17,572 nucleotides of DNA from contig WFRL01000030.1 of assembly GCA_015486555.1 (NCBI GenBank), positions 1 through 17,572 of the forward strand. Direction: 5' to 3'. Below, in pieces: positions 7,283 to 14,424 of the stretch (position 1 is the first letter of the stretch; each line of letters opens with the position of its first letter). The stretch comes from Candidatus Microgenomates bacterium (lineage in GTDB: Bacteria; Patescibacteriota; Microgenomatia; JAADGY01). Made by a program: the position numbers and the translations under genes. The notes under the pieces were generated by a model, which was not told where the DNA came from, ran no database searches, and was given only the letters and a program-made list of their open reading frames with translations.

Positions 7283-7713
7283 TCTCTATTTTCGGGAACT
7301 AGATCTAATATCTTGTTCAAAAGAGAATCAGCTAAGTAGGTATGTTGGCGGAGTTTATGTTCCAATCTAAAAGAGATACCTCTCTGAGAAAGATCTTGAA
7401 GAAGCTGGCGACTCTTTTCAAAAAGAATCCTTATTTGAGGAGATTTAACCTTATACTTTCCCGTCAACTGCTTTATCATCAGCTCCGAATCGGAACGAAG
7501 GGTAACCTCATCTCTTGAGGAAAGATCCTCGCCTTTTAACCACTCTAGAGCCATAATTAAGGCCAAATACTCAGCTTGATTATTAGTTCTTTCCCCCCAG
7601 TAAAAACCAGCCATAAAACTCTGCTTACTATTTTGAAAAACAACAAAAGCCGAGGCTGCTGGACCTGGATTACCACGAGAACCACCATCAGAAATAACCA
7701 GATAACTGCTCAT
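7279..7713 (-). CDS. Ribonuclease HI family protein
   Basis: The 144-residue protein has the RNase H fold signature and should cleave RNA in RNA-DNA hybrids. The acidic active site is complete: Asp9 in ISDGGSRGNPGPA, Glu48 in NNQAEYLAL, Asp75 in LRSDSELMIKQL and Asp129 in HTYLADSLL. The GSRGNPGPA pattern and the absence of the basic handle region of E. coli RnhA place it with the short bacterial/archaeal type I enzymes. It starts four bases after the stop of the preceding membrane protein and overlaps uppS by four bases, so the three genes are very likely cotranscribed. Confidence 0.9.
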   Translation of the reverse strand: MSSYLVISDGGSRGNPGPAASAFVVFQNSKQSFMAGFYWGERTNNQAEYLALIMALEWLKGEDLSSRDEVTLRSDSELMIKQLTGKYKVKSPQIRILFEKSRQLLQDLSQRGISFRLEHKLRQHTYLADSLLNKILDLVPENRE

Positions 7714-7717
7714 CGAA

Positions 7718-8041
7718 CTATTTCAGTGAGGTTAGATAAAAATAATTATCTTTCACCACTCCCTTAACTCTAACCACCTTTCCTTCTAAAGAAGAAACAT
7801 TATAAGAAAAACTCTTAAGGGCGTATTTTTGGGAAAGGGGTTTAGAAAAGTTAATAAGGTAGTTTTTACCTTTTCTAATTACTCTTCCTTCACACCAATT
7901 GAGATGACAATCAATAGGGCCAGCTAATGTCGTTCGTTGCTGATATCGACGAACATTAACCACCGTCAAAACCAAGATAGCCAAACCAATTAAACTGCCT
8001 AACCCTATGGCTATGTACCTTACCACCTTCCTTGTTTCCAT
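7718..8041 (-). CDS. Small membrane-anchored protein, possibly OB-fold
   Basis: I do not recognise a named family. The 107 residues begin with a single hydrophobic helix (about 9-30, AIGLGSLIGLAILVLTVVNV) flanked by arginines, so the rest is probably outside the membrane. The soluble part has two cysteines (CHLNWC) and a C-terminal strand pattern, LEGKVVRVKGVVKDNYFYLTSL, seen in small OB-fold domains that bind nucleic acid or sugars; that link is weak. It is the first gene of the leftward rnh-uppS-pth cluster. A TATACT hexamer lies nine bases upstream of the ATG, and no normal ribosome binding site is visible. Confidence 0.7.
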   Translation of the reverse strand: METRKVVRYIAIGLGSLIGLAILVLTVVNVRRYQQRTTLAGPIDCHLNWCEGRVIRKGKNYLINFSKPLSQKYALKSFSYNVSSLEGKVVRVKGVVKDNYFYLTSLK

Positions 8042-8050
8042 CCTAAATTA

Positions 8051-8056
8051 AGTATA
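8051..8056 (-). promoter_or_regulatory. Candidate -10 box for the 8041-5997 operon
   Basis: TATACT on the minus strand is followed by TAATTTAGG and then the ATG at 8041, leaving room for at most a three- to four-base leader. No clear -35 element is present. It is the best promoter candidate for the operon, but the match is only moderate. Confidence 0.45.
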
Positions 8057-8158
8057 CTACATCCACCCTACGGGGCGGTTAAAATGACCAATTTTCAAAT
8101 TCCAAGTATCCAAACCCCCCTCGGTAGGGGTAGGTAAATCCTAAATTCTAATATCTAA

Positions 8159-8180
8159 ACCTGCCTGCCGGCAGGCAGGT
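8159..8180. repeat. Perfect 22-base GC-rich palindrome
   Basis: The core CCTGCCTGCCGGCAGGCAGG plus one flanking A/T pair is fully self-complementary. It lies in an otherwise AT-rich intergenic block, so the base composition is abrupt. A related GGCAGGCAG occurs in the terminator loop at 17182-17190. It could form a cruciform or hairpin, or be a protein site; no U-tract follows. Confidence 0.8.
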
Positions 8181-8304
8181 CCTAAACAATATCAAAATCC
8201 TAATGACCAAAATCCAAAACTCTGTCTTTCGGGTTAGAATGACATGTACTTTACGAACTTTATAAACCTTCTAACTCTACAAACTAAGTTCTGAGTTCCA
8301 GATG

Positions 8305-8378
8305 TCGGGGATGGCGGACTTGAACCGCCGACCTCTGCGTCCCAAACGCAGCGCTCTAGCCATCTGAGCTAATCCCCG
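8305..8378 (-). tRNA. tRNA-Pro, anticodon UGG
   Basis: On the minus strand the acceptor stem CGGGGAT pairs with ATCCCCG. The D stem is GCTC/GAGC, the anticodon stem CTGCG/CGCAG with loop TTTGGGA gives anticodon TGG followed by G37, and the T stem GGCGG/CCGCC closes loop TTCAAGT. The total is 74 bases ending in discriminator A. The 3' CCA is not encoded (ACATC follows), so it must be added by a nucleotidyltransferase. Confidence 0.96.
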
Positions 8379-8388
8379 TTGTTTCTTT

Positions 8389-8394
8389 ATTATA
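8389..8394 (-). promoter_or_regulatory. -10 box of tRNA-Pro
   Basis: TATAAT on the minus strand lies ten bases upstream of the mature tRNA 5' end. The bases upstream are GC-rich without a clear -35 match. Position and sequence fit a tRNA promoter. Confidence 0.55.
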
Positions 8395-8463
8395 TCCCAA
8401 CACCCTTAAACACCCAGTCTTGCCCAATCAAAGACCGGATTGAGGGGAAACTTTCCTCACTCT

Positions 8464-8494
8464 GTCATTCTGAGCCCCAGCGAAGAATCTAGCG
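8464..8494 (+). repeat. Dispersed intergenic repeat, family A, short copy
   Basis: The sequence GTCATTCTGAGCCCCAGCGA and the following AGAATCTAGCG are identical to 5691-5721. It is followed by a family B block near 8518-8550 containing AAAATTGATCATTGATAATT, which also occurs at 139-158. Confidence 0.8.
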
Positions 8495-8593
8495 TTAGCG
8501 CTCTTATTTGTACCTCGTTTGAAAATTGATCATTGATAATTAATCATTTTACTGTGTTCCAAGCAGCGAATGATTTTAGATTTTTAATCAGAC

Positions 8594-8599
8594 TATATT
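8594..8599 (+). promoter_or_regulatory. Candidate -10 box of the mevalonate operon
   Basis: TATATT is followed by TATAG and then the ATG at 8605, so a transcript starting at the usual distance would begin at or next to the start codon. No Shine-Dalgarno lies in between. The -35 region is unclear. Confidence 0.45.
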
Positions 8600-8604
8600 T
8601 ATAG

Positions 8605-8778
8605 ATGGACAAATTAGATAAAAAACTAGAGAGTTGGTGGTTAGTTGAGGTGGCTGGCTTTAATGGCGGCTTAAAACTCCTAATTATCTCTTTTTTCTTA
8701 AGTTTCACCTTCCTAGTCATTAACCAATTTTTTAAACTTGACTGGCAAGGTTATTTCCGTCAACCATTATGCCATTAA
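8605..8778 (+). CDS. Small single-helix membrane protein (57 residues)
   Basis: I recognise no family. The product starts MDKLDKKLESWW and has one long hydrophobic segment (about residues 22-43, LKLLIISFFLSFTFLVINQF) followed by a short polar tail. Evidence that it is real: an ATG placed just after a -10-like box, an uninterrupted frame, and a ten-base overlap with the next membrane-protein gene, whose start at 8769 otherwise lacks a ribosome binding site. It opens the mevalonate gene cluster. It could be a partner of the larger membrane protein or only a leader for translational coupling. Confidence 0.55.
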   Translation: MDKLDKKLESWWLVEVAGFNGGLKLLIISFFLSFTFLVINQFFKLDWQGYFRQPLCH

Positions 8779-9380
8779 CAATTAAAAGAACATTGATTCT
8801 GGACTTGGATAGAGATATTATTCTAAAAAAAATTGAGGCAGACAGTCTAAAAGTTACTTCTGTTTTGGCTGGCCTCTGGCTTCATCCCTTCTTAACTATT
8901 AACCGCCTTTTACAAAAAACAACCTTAGGTGGTGGTGGAGTAGTTATAGGAATTACTCTCCTTCTCCTCTGGTTAGCCGAACTAATTATTCATCCTCAAC
9001 CAGTTGGTTTGTGGCAACGGCTACTAATCTGGCAAGGGCTGGCCTGGATAATTCTTTTCTTGGCAGCAGGAGTAGGTCTTATTGCCCTTCTTTATTCTAG
9101 GGAATGGAAACAGATCTTTAGTTTAATCTATTTTCTTCCCCTGCCTGCTTTGTGGTTATTGTTCCGCTCCGGCTGGGTTCGCTTAGAAAAAATTAATCCA
9201 CCACTAACAGATTTTCTTTTCTTAAGCTTAACTGTTTTTCTCTTTCTCCTTCAGACTTTAATTTTCTACCTCTGGTTGAGAATTATTAATAACCAAAAAC
9301 CATTTTTTAGTTGGTTAATCCTTTTTCTTACTCTCTCTTGGTTTTATTTATTTAAGCAGTTCCTTTGTTTATGGTTTTAA
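8769..9380 (+). CDS. Polytopic membrane protein, possibly Yip1-like
   Basis: The 203 residues contain about five hydrophobic helices after a charged N-terminal region of some 50 residues. The pattern LHPFLTINRLLQ before the first helix, REWKQIFSLIYFLPLPALW in the middle and a final helix after LRIINNQ recalls Yip1-type membrane proteins, but this is a weak resemblance. The gene overlaps its upstream neighbour by ten bases and the HMG-CoA reductase ATG at 9371 by ten bases, so it is part of the mevalonate operon. A role in membrane placement of the pathway or isoprenoid export would be speculation. Confidence 0.65.
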   Translation: MPLTIKRTLILDLDRDIILKKIEADSLKVTSVLAGLWLHPFLTINRLLQKTTLGGGGVVIGITLLLLWLAELIIHPQPVGLWQRLLIWQGLAWIILFLAAGVGLIALLYSREWKQIFSLIYFLPLPALWLLFRSGWVRLEKINPPLTDFLFLSLTVFLFLLQTLIFYLWLRIINNQKPFFSWLILFLTLSWFYLFKQFLCLWF

Positions 9381-10501
9381 AGAATAATAACTCCCATCTA
9401 CCCTCCCTACCTTTTCAGCCTCAAAAAATCTCTCGAACTATCCTGGGCCTAGAATGGCAGGGAAAAAATATTGAGAATATGATCGGAGCCATCCAGGTTC
9501 CTCTTGGCCTAGCTGGACCTATAGAAATTGAGGGGAAGGGAAATTTTATTGTCCCCCTAGCTACTACTGAGGGGGCTTTAGTGGCCAGTGTTAACCGGGG
9601 ATTAAAAGCTTTAAGGCAAGCTAAAAGTCTCCAAATCGTCAGTCAATATGCAGGAATGACCCGAGGGCCTGTTTTTGTTGCTCCTGACTTGAAAGCTGCT
9701 TTTAGGGCTGCTGAGAAGATAAAAACTGAGCTCCGATCCAAGTTTGTCCGCCGCCTAAAAAGGTTAAGCCAACATACCCGTCTTCTAAAGATTCAAACCC
9801 AAGTTCTTGGCCGTTACCTCTTTGTTCGCTTTCGCTTTGACACCGACGAGGCGATGGGGATGAATATGACTACTTATGCTACCACCGCCTTAGCTGACAT
9901 CATCGAGACAGAATTAGGTTTGAGGTTAACTACTATCTCAGCTAATTTTTGTCCGGATAAAAAGTTCTCTTTCGTCAACCTTTTCTTCGGCCGCGGATTC
10001 CAAGTATGGTTAGAGGCGATTATTCCTTCATTAGCGATTAATACTATCTTAAAAACTAATCTCAATGACCTCTTGGCTACTTACCAACAAAAAATTTGGT
10101 ATGGGACAGCTCTGGTTGGCGGGGTAAGTTTTAATGCCCATATTGCTAATGTTTTGGCCGCTTTCTACCTAGCCACCGGCCAGGATCTGGCCCATATTGC
10201 TGACAATAGTCAGGCCATCTTAGTTATGGAAAAAAGAAATAAAGACCTTTATCTCTCTCTTTTTCTTCCTAGCCTCAATATTGGAAGTGTAGGTGGAGGA
10301 ACCCAACTACCAACTCAAAAAGAGGCTATTGAGCTAGTCTTGGCCGGAGCTAAGAAAAGTTATCGGGGCCGACGCTCAGCCATCTTGGCTGAGGTATTAA
10401 CCGCGGCTATGGCTGGTGGGGAACTTTCCTTGATGGCCGCTTTAGCCACTAACACTCTAGCCTGTTCCCACCAAAAGTTAACCAGTTACCATCAAAAATG
10501 A
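9371..10501 (+). CDS. mvaA: HMG-CoA reductase, class I type
   Basis: The enzyme reduces HMG-CoA to mevalonate with two NADPH, the committed step of the mevalonate pathway. Class I signatures are ENMIGAIQVPLGLAGP near 35-50 and LATTEGALVASVNRG 63-77, with catalytic Glu67. They continue with DEAMGMNMTT 159-168, FCPDKK with catalytic Lys197, a GQDLAH aspartate and GSVGGGTQLPTQ. The C-terminal GELSLMAALATNTLACSH supplies the likely catalytic histidine. Class II enzymes lack this TTEG form. DEAMG replaces the usual DAMG. There is no membrane anchor in the 376-residue product. A TTG at 9365 is possible, but the ATG at 9371 is preferred. It overlaps mvaS by four bases (ATGA). Confidence 0.93.
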   Translation: MVLKNNNSHLPSLPFQPQKISRTILGLEWQGKNIENMIGAIQVPLGLAGPIEIEGKGNFIVPLATTEGALVASVNRGLKALRQAKSLQIVSQYAGMTRGPVFVAPDLKAAFRAAEKIKTELRSKFVRRLKRLSQHTRLLKIQTQVLGRYLFVRFRFDTDEAMGMNMTTYATTALADIIETELGLRLTTISANFCPDKKFSFVNLFFGRGFQVWLEAIIPSLAINTILKTNLNDLLATYQQKIWYGTALVGGVSFNAHIANVLAAFYLATGQDLAHIADNSQAILVMEKRNKDLYLSLFLPSLNIGSVGGGTQLPTQKEAIELVLAGAKKSYRGRRSAILAEVLTAAMAGGELSLMAALATNTLACSHQKLTSYHQK

Positions 10502-11439
10502 AACCGCTAATCTACTTTGACCAAGTTTATCTCCTTAAAACTGGAGTTGCTTTTCCTCATCAAAAGATCTTAATTAAAAAGCTAGCTAAAAAATATGGGT
10601 GGTTAGCTAATCCTGGTAGATCTCTTGGAATAGAAGAAAAAACCGTTCCTGCCTTGGACGAGGACAGCCTCACTCTCGCTTGGCAAGCCGCCTCCCTTAT
10701 AGTTCAAGGATTCGAGGACAGAATTGGAGCTATTTATTTTGGTTCGGAAAGTCCTCCTTACGCTGTTAAACCAGCGGTTACTCTACTTAAAAACTTTCTC
10801 AACCTGCCACCGACTGTCTTCGGAGCTGATCTGGAGTTCGCTTGCCGGGCTGGATTGGAGGCTGCCATCATCGTGGCCGAGTTTACTCAGAATAAGAGCA
10901 TCGAGTACGGCTTGGCTATTGGAGCAGACACTGCCCAAGCTAAACCTGGGGATATTTTATCTTTGTCGGCCTCAGCTGCTGCCTCGGCCTGGCTAATCGG
11001 TCAGCAAGTTACAGACGGAGCTTTGAGGTTTATAGCTGCCAGTAGTTTTATCACCGATACCCCTGATTTTTTCCGCCATCAACTGAGCCCCTACCCGGCC
11101 CATGGCGGACGCTTTACTGGCCAGCCGGCCTACTTCCACCATTTAGAAAAAGCCTACACTCAACTAAGTTCCACCCTTTCCTTAAAAGCCGACCAAATAG
11201 CTAAGGTAGCTATTCATGCCCCAAATATGAAGTTTCCTCAGCGCCTGGCCAAAAAATTAGGTTTTACCCCTCGCCAGGTTGAGCCATTAATAGCTGATAA
11301 AAATGGCAATCCCTACACCGCCTCAGTAATGATTCAAGCGGCGATAAAACAGGAAAAATTAAAAAAAGGAGAGAAAATTCTCTTACTTAGTTTTGGCTCC
11401 GGAGCTGGGGGTTTAGCCCTTTTGTTGGAGAAAATATGA
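10498..11439 (+). CDS. mvaS: HMG-CoA synthase, archaeal type
   Basis: The enzyme condenses acetyl-CoA with acetoacetyl-CoA to form HMG-CoA. The catalytic triad of the family is visible: Glu84 in FGSESPPYAVKP, the acyl-accepting Cys116 in EFACRAGLEA and His240 in HAPNMKFP. The SES-PYAVKP and FACRAG forms, the 313-residue length and the gene order with thiolase and a DUF35 protein all match the archaeal enzyme rather than the eukaryotic or Firmicutes type. It is a little shorter than the roughly 350 residues usual in archaea. ATGA overlaps join it to mvaA upstream and to the thiolase downstream. Confidence 0.92.
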   Translation: MKPLIYFDQVYLLKTGVAFPHQKILIKKLAKKYGWLANPGRSLGIEEKTVPALDEDSLTLAWQAASLIVQGFEDRIGAIYFGSESPPYAVKPAVTLLKNFLNLPPTVFGADLEFACRAGLEAAIIVAEFTQNKSIEYGLAIGADTAQAKPGDILSLSASAAASAWLIGQQVTDGALRFIAASSFITDTPDFFRHQLSPYPAHGGRFTGQPAYFHHLEKAYTQLSSTLSLKADQIAKVAIHAPNMKFPQRLAKKLGFTPRQVEPLIADKNGNPYTASVMIQAAIKQEKLKKGEKILLLSFGSGAGGLALLLEKI

Positions 11440-12587
11440 TTTACCTTCGAGCCGCTAGCTACACTAAGTTTGGAGAACATTACTCTAAAGGCCTGTTAGA
11501 TCTGGCCGATGAGGCCGTGGCTGGAGTAGTCAAACAAGGTTTGAATCTAAAACGCATTCAGGCTTTGGTGGTGGGGAATATGTTTAGTCAACTCCTGGAT
11601 AAACAATCACAGCTGGGAGCAGTTTTGGCCCAACGGTGGGGATTAGATATTCCTGCCTTCCGAGTTGAGGCCGCCTGTGCCTCAGGAGGTGTAGCTGTCT
11701 GGACAGCTATCCAACTACTTAAAAGTCGGGGCTATAAAGATGTTTTAGTAGTTGGAGTAGAGAAGATGACAGATTACTCCACTACAGACATTACTACTGC
11801 CCTTTCCACCGCTGGAAATAGTGACACTGATGTTGTTTACCAAATTCCCTTTCCAGCTAGTTACGCTCTCTACGCCAATTACTGGTTAAAAAAGAAGTGG
11901 GTAGGACGAGAAACCCTCTTCCATATCGCTGCCAAAAACCATTATTACGCTTCTCTTAACCTTCAAGCTCAGTTTCCTAAGGAAATTAATAAAAAGATAT
12001 ATCAACAAGGAGATGTAGTTGCTTATCCTCTGGGTTTGTTCGATTGTTCACCCATTACCGACGGGGCAGCTGCAGTTTGGCTAAGCCGCTCACCAACCAA
12101 AAACAGCCCTCAACTGTTGGGAGCCAGTTTAGCTAGTGGCCCAAACACTCCTCACCTGAATTACCCTCTAGATGGTCTTCCGGCCAGCCGTCTGGCAGCC
12201 GAACAACTTTATCAACAAACCAAGATTAATCCTCAAGAGATAAATCTAGTCGAGCTCCACGACTGTTTTACTATTGCCGAAGCCATGGCTGTGGTCGATC
12301 TTGGTTTAGTCGCCAAAAAAGAACTGGGAAAGTTTTATACCTATTACTGGCAGCACCGCCAACCGCCGCCAGGTTATCCTTACATCAACACCTCGGGAGG
12401 ATTAAAAGCTTGCGGTCACCCTATTGGGGCCACTGGAGTAAAACAACTGGCTGAGGTTTATTACCAACTGACCGGCCAGGCTGGGCGCCGCCAGGTTAAG
12501 AGGGTACGGACGGCCTTAACCCACAATGTTGGTGGCTCTGGAGGAACGGTCTTTCTTTCTTTATGGAGAGGAGGGAAGGATGAATAA
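11436..12587 (+). CDS. Acetyl-CoA C-acetyltransferase (archaeal thiolase)
   Basis: This thiolase joins two acetyl-CoA molecules to acetoacetyl-CoA, the substrate of the preceding synthase. The nucleophile is Cys81 in VEAACASGGVAVW. Further thiolase landmarks are GVEKMTDYS near 107-115, DGAAAVWLS, LVELHDCFTIAEA, the CGHPIGATG block near residue 330 and NVGGSGGT at the end. The form is that of SCP-x-like archaeal thiolases, which form a complex with HMG-CoA synthase through a DUF35 protein. The length of 383 residues is normal. It overlaps mvaS by four bases and the DUF35 gene by eight. Confidence 0.92.
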   Translation: MIYLRAASYTKFGEHYSKGLLDLADEAVAGVVKQGLNLKRIQALVVGNMFSQLLDKQSQLGAVLAQRWGLDIPAFRVEAACASGGVAVWTAIQLLKSRGYKDVLVVGVEKMTDYSTTDITTALSTAGNSDTDVVYQIPFPASYALYANYWLKKKWVGRETLFHIAAKNHYYASLNLQAQFPKEINKKIYQQGDVVAYPLGLFDCSPITDGAAAVWLSRSPTKNSPQLLGASLASGPNTPHLNYPLDGLPASRLAAEQLYQQTKINPQEINLVELHDCFTIAEAMAVVDLGLVAKKELGKFYTYYWQHRQPPPGYPYINTSGGLKACGHPIGATGVKQLAEVYYQLTGQAGRRQVKRVRTALTHNVGGSGGTVFLSLWRGGKDE

Positions 12588-13020
12588 TCAACCTGCGGCT
12601 AATAAACGGTGGCATCAAAGTTTTAATAAACTTCAAATTTGCTCCTCCTGCCAACTAGCCTTTTGGCGTCAAGGAGAATATTGCCCTCACTGTGGCCGAC
12701 CTCTGAAAAAAATTCGGAAATCACTCTTGAACCTTCAAGGAAGGGTTGTCTCTTTTAGTTACTACCCATTAAGTTTAGAGAAAAAAGAAGAGATAAAACG
12801 TTGGCTACAAATCGTGGCTGTAGTTAAGTTAGAGGTAGGATGGAAAAAGAAAGTTTATCCTCTTTATCTCACTCTCCCTTTCGGGACAGAGACCAAACCA
12901 ACAGAGGTAAAAATCGGCTCCCAAATAAAAGTGGTTCTCCGCCGCCGGCTAGCCAACCAACTAAATGAACCTTTAAGCTACATTCCCAAAATAGTCTTAA
13001 TAAGCAAGAGCAACCAGTAG
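12580..13020 (+). CDS. DUF35 zinc-ribbon/OB-fold protein of the thiolase-HMGCS complex
   Basis: The 146-residue protein has a rubredoxin-like zinc ribbon with Cys21, Cys24, Cys35 and Cys38 (CSSC...CPHC), then an OB-fold domain starting at LQGRVVSFSYY. In archaea, DUF35 proteins encoded beside HMG-CoA synthase and thiolase bridge the two enzymes so that acetoacetyl-CoA is channelled through a shared CoA site; the same role is inferred here from gene order. The ATG at 12580 is preceded by GGAGGGAAGG, the best ribosome binding site of the operon; an open extension to 12526 lies inside the thiolase gene and is not needed. The last 43 bases overlap the convergent pilin-like gene. Confidence 0.9.
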   Translation: MNNQPAANKRWHQSFNKLQICSSCQLAFWRQGEYCPHCGRPLKKIRKSLLNLQGRVVSFSYYPLSLEKKEEIKRWLQIVAVVKLEVGWKKKVYPLYLTLPFGTETKPTEVKIGSQIKVVLRRRLANQLNEPLSYIPKIVLISKSNQ

Positions 13021-13307
13021 GAAACAAAAATTATCCCAAAACCTATGGCTGCATTAGTCAGCATCTTTTTGGCTGAACTAATCTTATTCTCATCCCCAAA
13101 AGAAGTTAACATACTGTAACCAGCGATAAGGATAGAGGCAAAAAGAATCAGGCCAGCCAAGACTAGGATGTAGGGAATAATGAGATTAATAATAGCCGCT
13201 GGAGCCCCTTGGTATCCATTCCCAGACACTCCCAACCTCCCTAATTTTTCAGTTAACCCCTTAAAAACAGTTGATTTATAATCTATACCTTGCCAAACTC
13301 CAGCCAT
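12978..13307 (-). CDS. Two-helix pilin-like (VirB2/TrbC-type) membrane protein
   Basis: The 109-residue product has two long hydrophobic helices (about 38-68 and 84-106) joined by a charged turn, FGDENKISSAKK at 70-81. This resembles small VirB2/TrbC-like proteins common in candidate-phyla genomes; function there is not established. No signal peptide precedes the helices. The ATG at 13307 has a strong GGAG ribosome binding site (AAAAAGGAGATAAAAATG), so I reject the 20-residue open extension to 13367. It lies 22 bases after the neighbouring gene, which ends in a similar two-helix module, and its 3' end overlaps the DUF35 gene on the other strand. Confidence 0.75.
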   Translation of the reverse strand: MAGVWQGIDYKSTVFKGLTEKLGRLGVSGNGYQGAPAAIINLIIPYILVLAGLILFASILIAGYSMLTSFGDENKISSAKKMLTNAAIGFGIIFVSYWLLLLIKTILGM

Positions 13308-13329
13308 TTTTATCTCCTTTTTAACTTTT

Positions 13330-14424
13330 TTAACCAAACCCTCCGCTGCCGGGGGTGGTTGTACCAATAGATTTTAATGTTGGCAAATCAAACAATGTTA
13401 AACCAATAAAACGCATAATCATTATAGAAAAAATAATAAAAAGAATGCCAGAAACAATAGCTGTAATTAAAGCCTGGGCCCGTTTAATTTTTTCACTATC
13501 ACCACTGGAGGTCATATAGAGAAAAGAGGCGTAGATTAAAAGGAGAGCAGCAATACCTCCAACCATATAGGAAAGGAAGTTAAAGAAAAAACTAAATATA
13601 TTGGCTGAGGATCCCATATCAATACAACCAAAAACTGTCCAAACCTTATTGGTGGGATTATCTTGTGTTCCCATACACACCCGACAGTCATTATAATCTT
13701 TCCCGCTAAGGAGACTACAAGGATCATTGGGGTTGGTTTTCTTTTCTTGTTCTTCAGCCTCTTTTATGGCCTCCTTTTGGGTTATTACCTTCCCCCCACT
13801 TGGAGAGTAAACAGTAATACTACACGCACCAATTTTTTCAGAAGCAGAATAATAATCAGTAGTAGAGAAAATATAAGTGTTGTTTTCTACTTCCTTCACA
13901 TAGGATAAGGTTATATTTCCACCAAGCACCTTTTGATAACAATCGCTCTCAATTGTATATTCGTCAGGTTTAGTTAGGGGACGATTAAACTTAATTCGAA
14001 CACTTATTTTTTTACCTTCTATCTTGAGAGGGGAAATACTGCTAATATAGACTGTCTGGACTGGGATGGAACACCTTACTTCTTCCCCATATAAGGAATA
14101 AGAGTTGTTGTCTGTGGGCTTCGTTCTTATAACATAGATGTTACAATTCCCTTTATACCCAGCTGTGTCTAAAGTTATTTTACATATTTTTGAGGTGCAG
14201 TCAACTTTTCCTTGGGCTTCTGTTACTCCATCACATTCTAGAGAAGCCTGCAATTTGGTAGTATTTGTTTTATTTGCAGTTATCGTTACTAAGGTTGAAT
14301 GAATAGAGTACCCCACACCAAACTTCTTTAAATTACAAACATCACCATACCCAGCCATACTAGGTTTGGGGGCCGATAAAAAAAGGAGGATTAGACTGAT
14401 AAAAATGAGGCTTGTCTTTTTCAT
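13330..14424 (-). CDS. Exported cysteine-rich protein with C-terminal two-helix pilin-like module
   Basis: The 364 residues start with a signal peptide (1-24, MKKTSLIFISLILLFLSAPK and PSMA). A strand-rich region follows to about 215, perhaps two Ig-like domains, with eight cysteines (30, 64, 76, 81, 94, 118, 162, 201) suggesting disulfides. A charged linker (217-234) leads to a second cysteine motif, CSLLSGKDYNDCRVC then WTVFGC (236-267). The end is two helices (about 276-305 and 317-342) joined by SSGDSEKIKRAQ, the same plan as the 109-residue neighbour. I associate WT-FGC plus two helices with Microgenomates proteins of unknown function. The ATG overlaps the SpoIID-like stop (ATGA) and has an AGGA site. 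Confidence 0.75.
   Translation of the reverse strand: MKKTSLIFISLILLFLSAPKPSMAGYGDVCNLKKFGVGYSIHSTLVTITANKTNTTKLQASLECDGVTEAQGKVDCTSKICKITLDTAGYKGNCNIYVIRTKPTDNNSYSLYGEEVRCSIPVQTVYISSISPLKIEGKKISVRIKFNRPLTKPDEYTIESDCYQKVLGGNITLSYVKEVENNTYIFSTTDYYSASEKIGACSITVYSPSGGKVITQKEAIKEAEEQEKKTNPNDPCSLLSGKDYNDCRVCMGTQDNPTNKVWTVFGCIDMGSSANIFSFFFNFLSYMVGGIAALLLIYASFLYMTSSGDSEKIKRAQALITAIVSGILFIIFSIMIMRFIGLTLFDLPTLKSIGTTTPGSGGFG

Larger units (their letters stand above)
8042..8304. repeat. Intergenic repeat block between 8041 and tRNA-Pro
   Basis: No gene is seen. Family B words (ATGACCAATTTTCAAATTCC) lie at 8084-8103, AATCCTAATGACCAAAATCC lies near 8197-8216, and a family C fragment near the tRNA reads AAACTAAGTTCTGAGTTCC. 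A perfect GC-rich palindrome sits at 8159-8180 and is listed separately. Confidence 0.65.

Noticed and set aside
12526..12579. Longer N-terminus for the DUF35 protein
   Set aside because: The extension overlaps the thiolase end and lacks a ribosome binding site, while the ATG at 12580 has GGAGGGAAGG.
13308..13367. Longer N-terminus for the 109-residue pilin-like protein
   Set aside because: The extension lies in the neighbouring gene, and the ATG at 13307 has a strong GGAG site.
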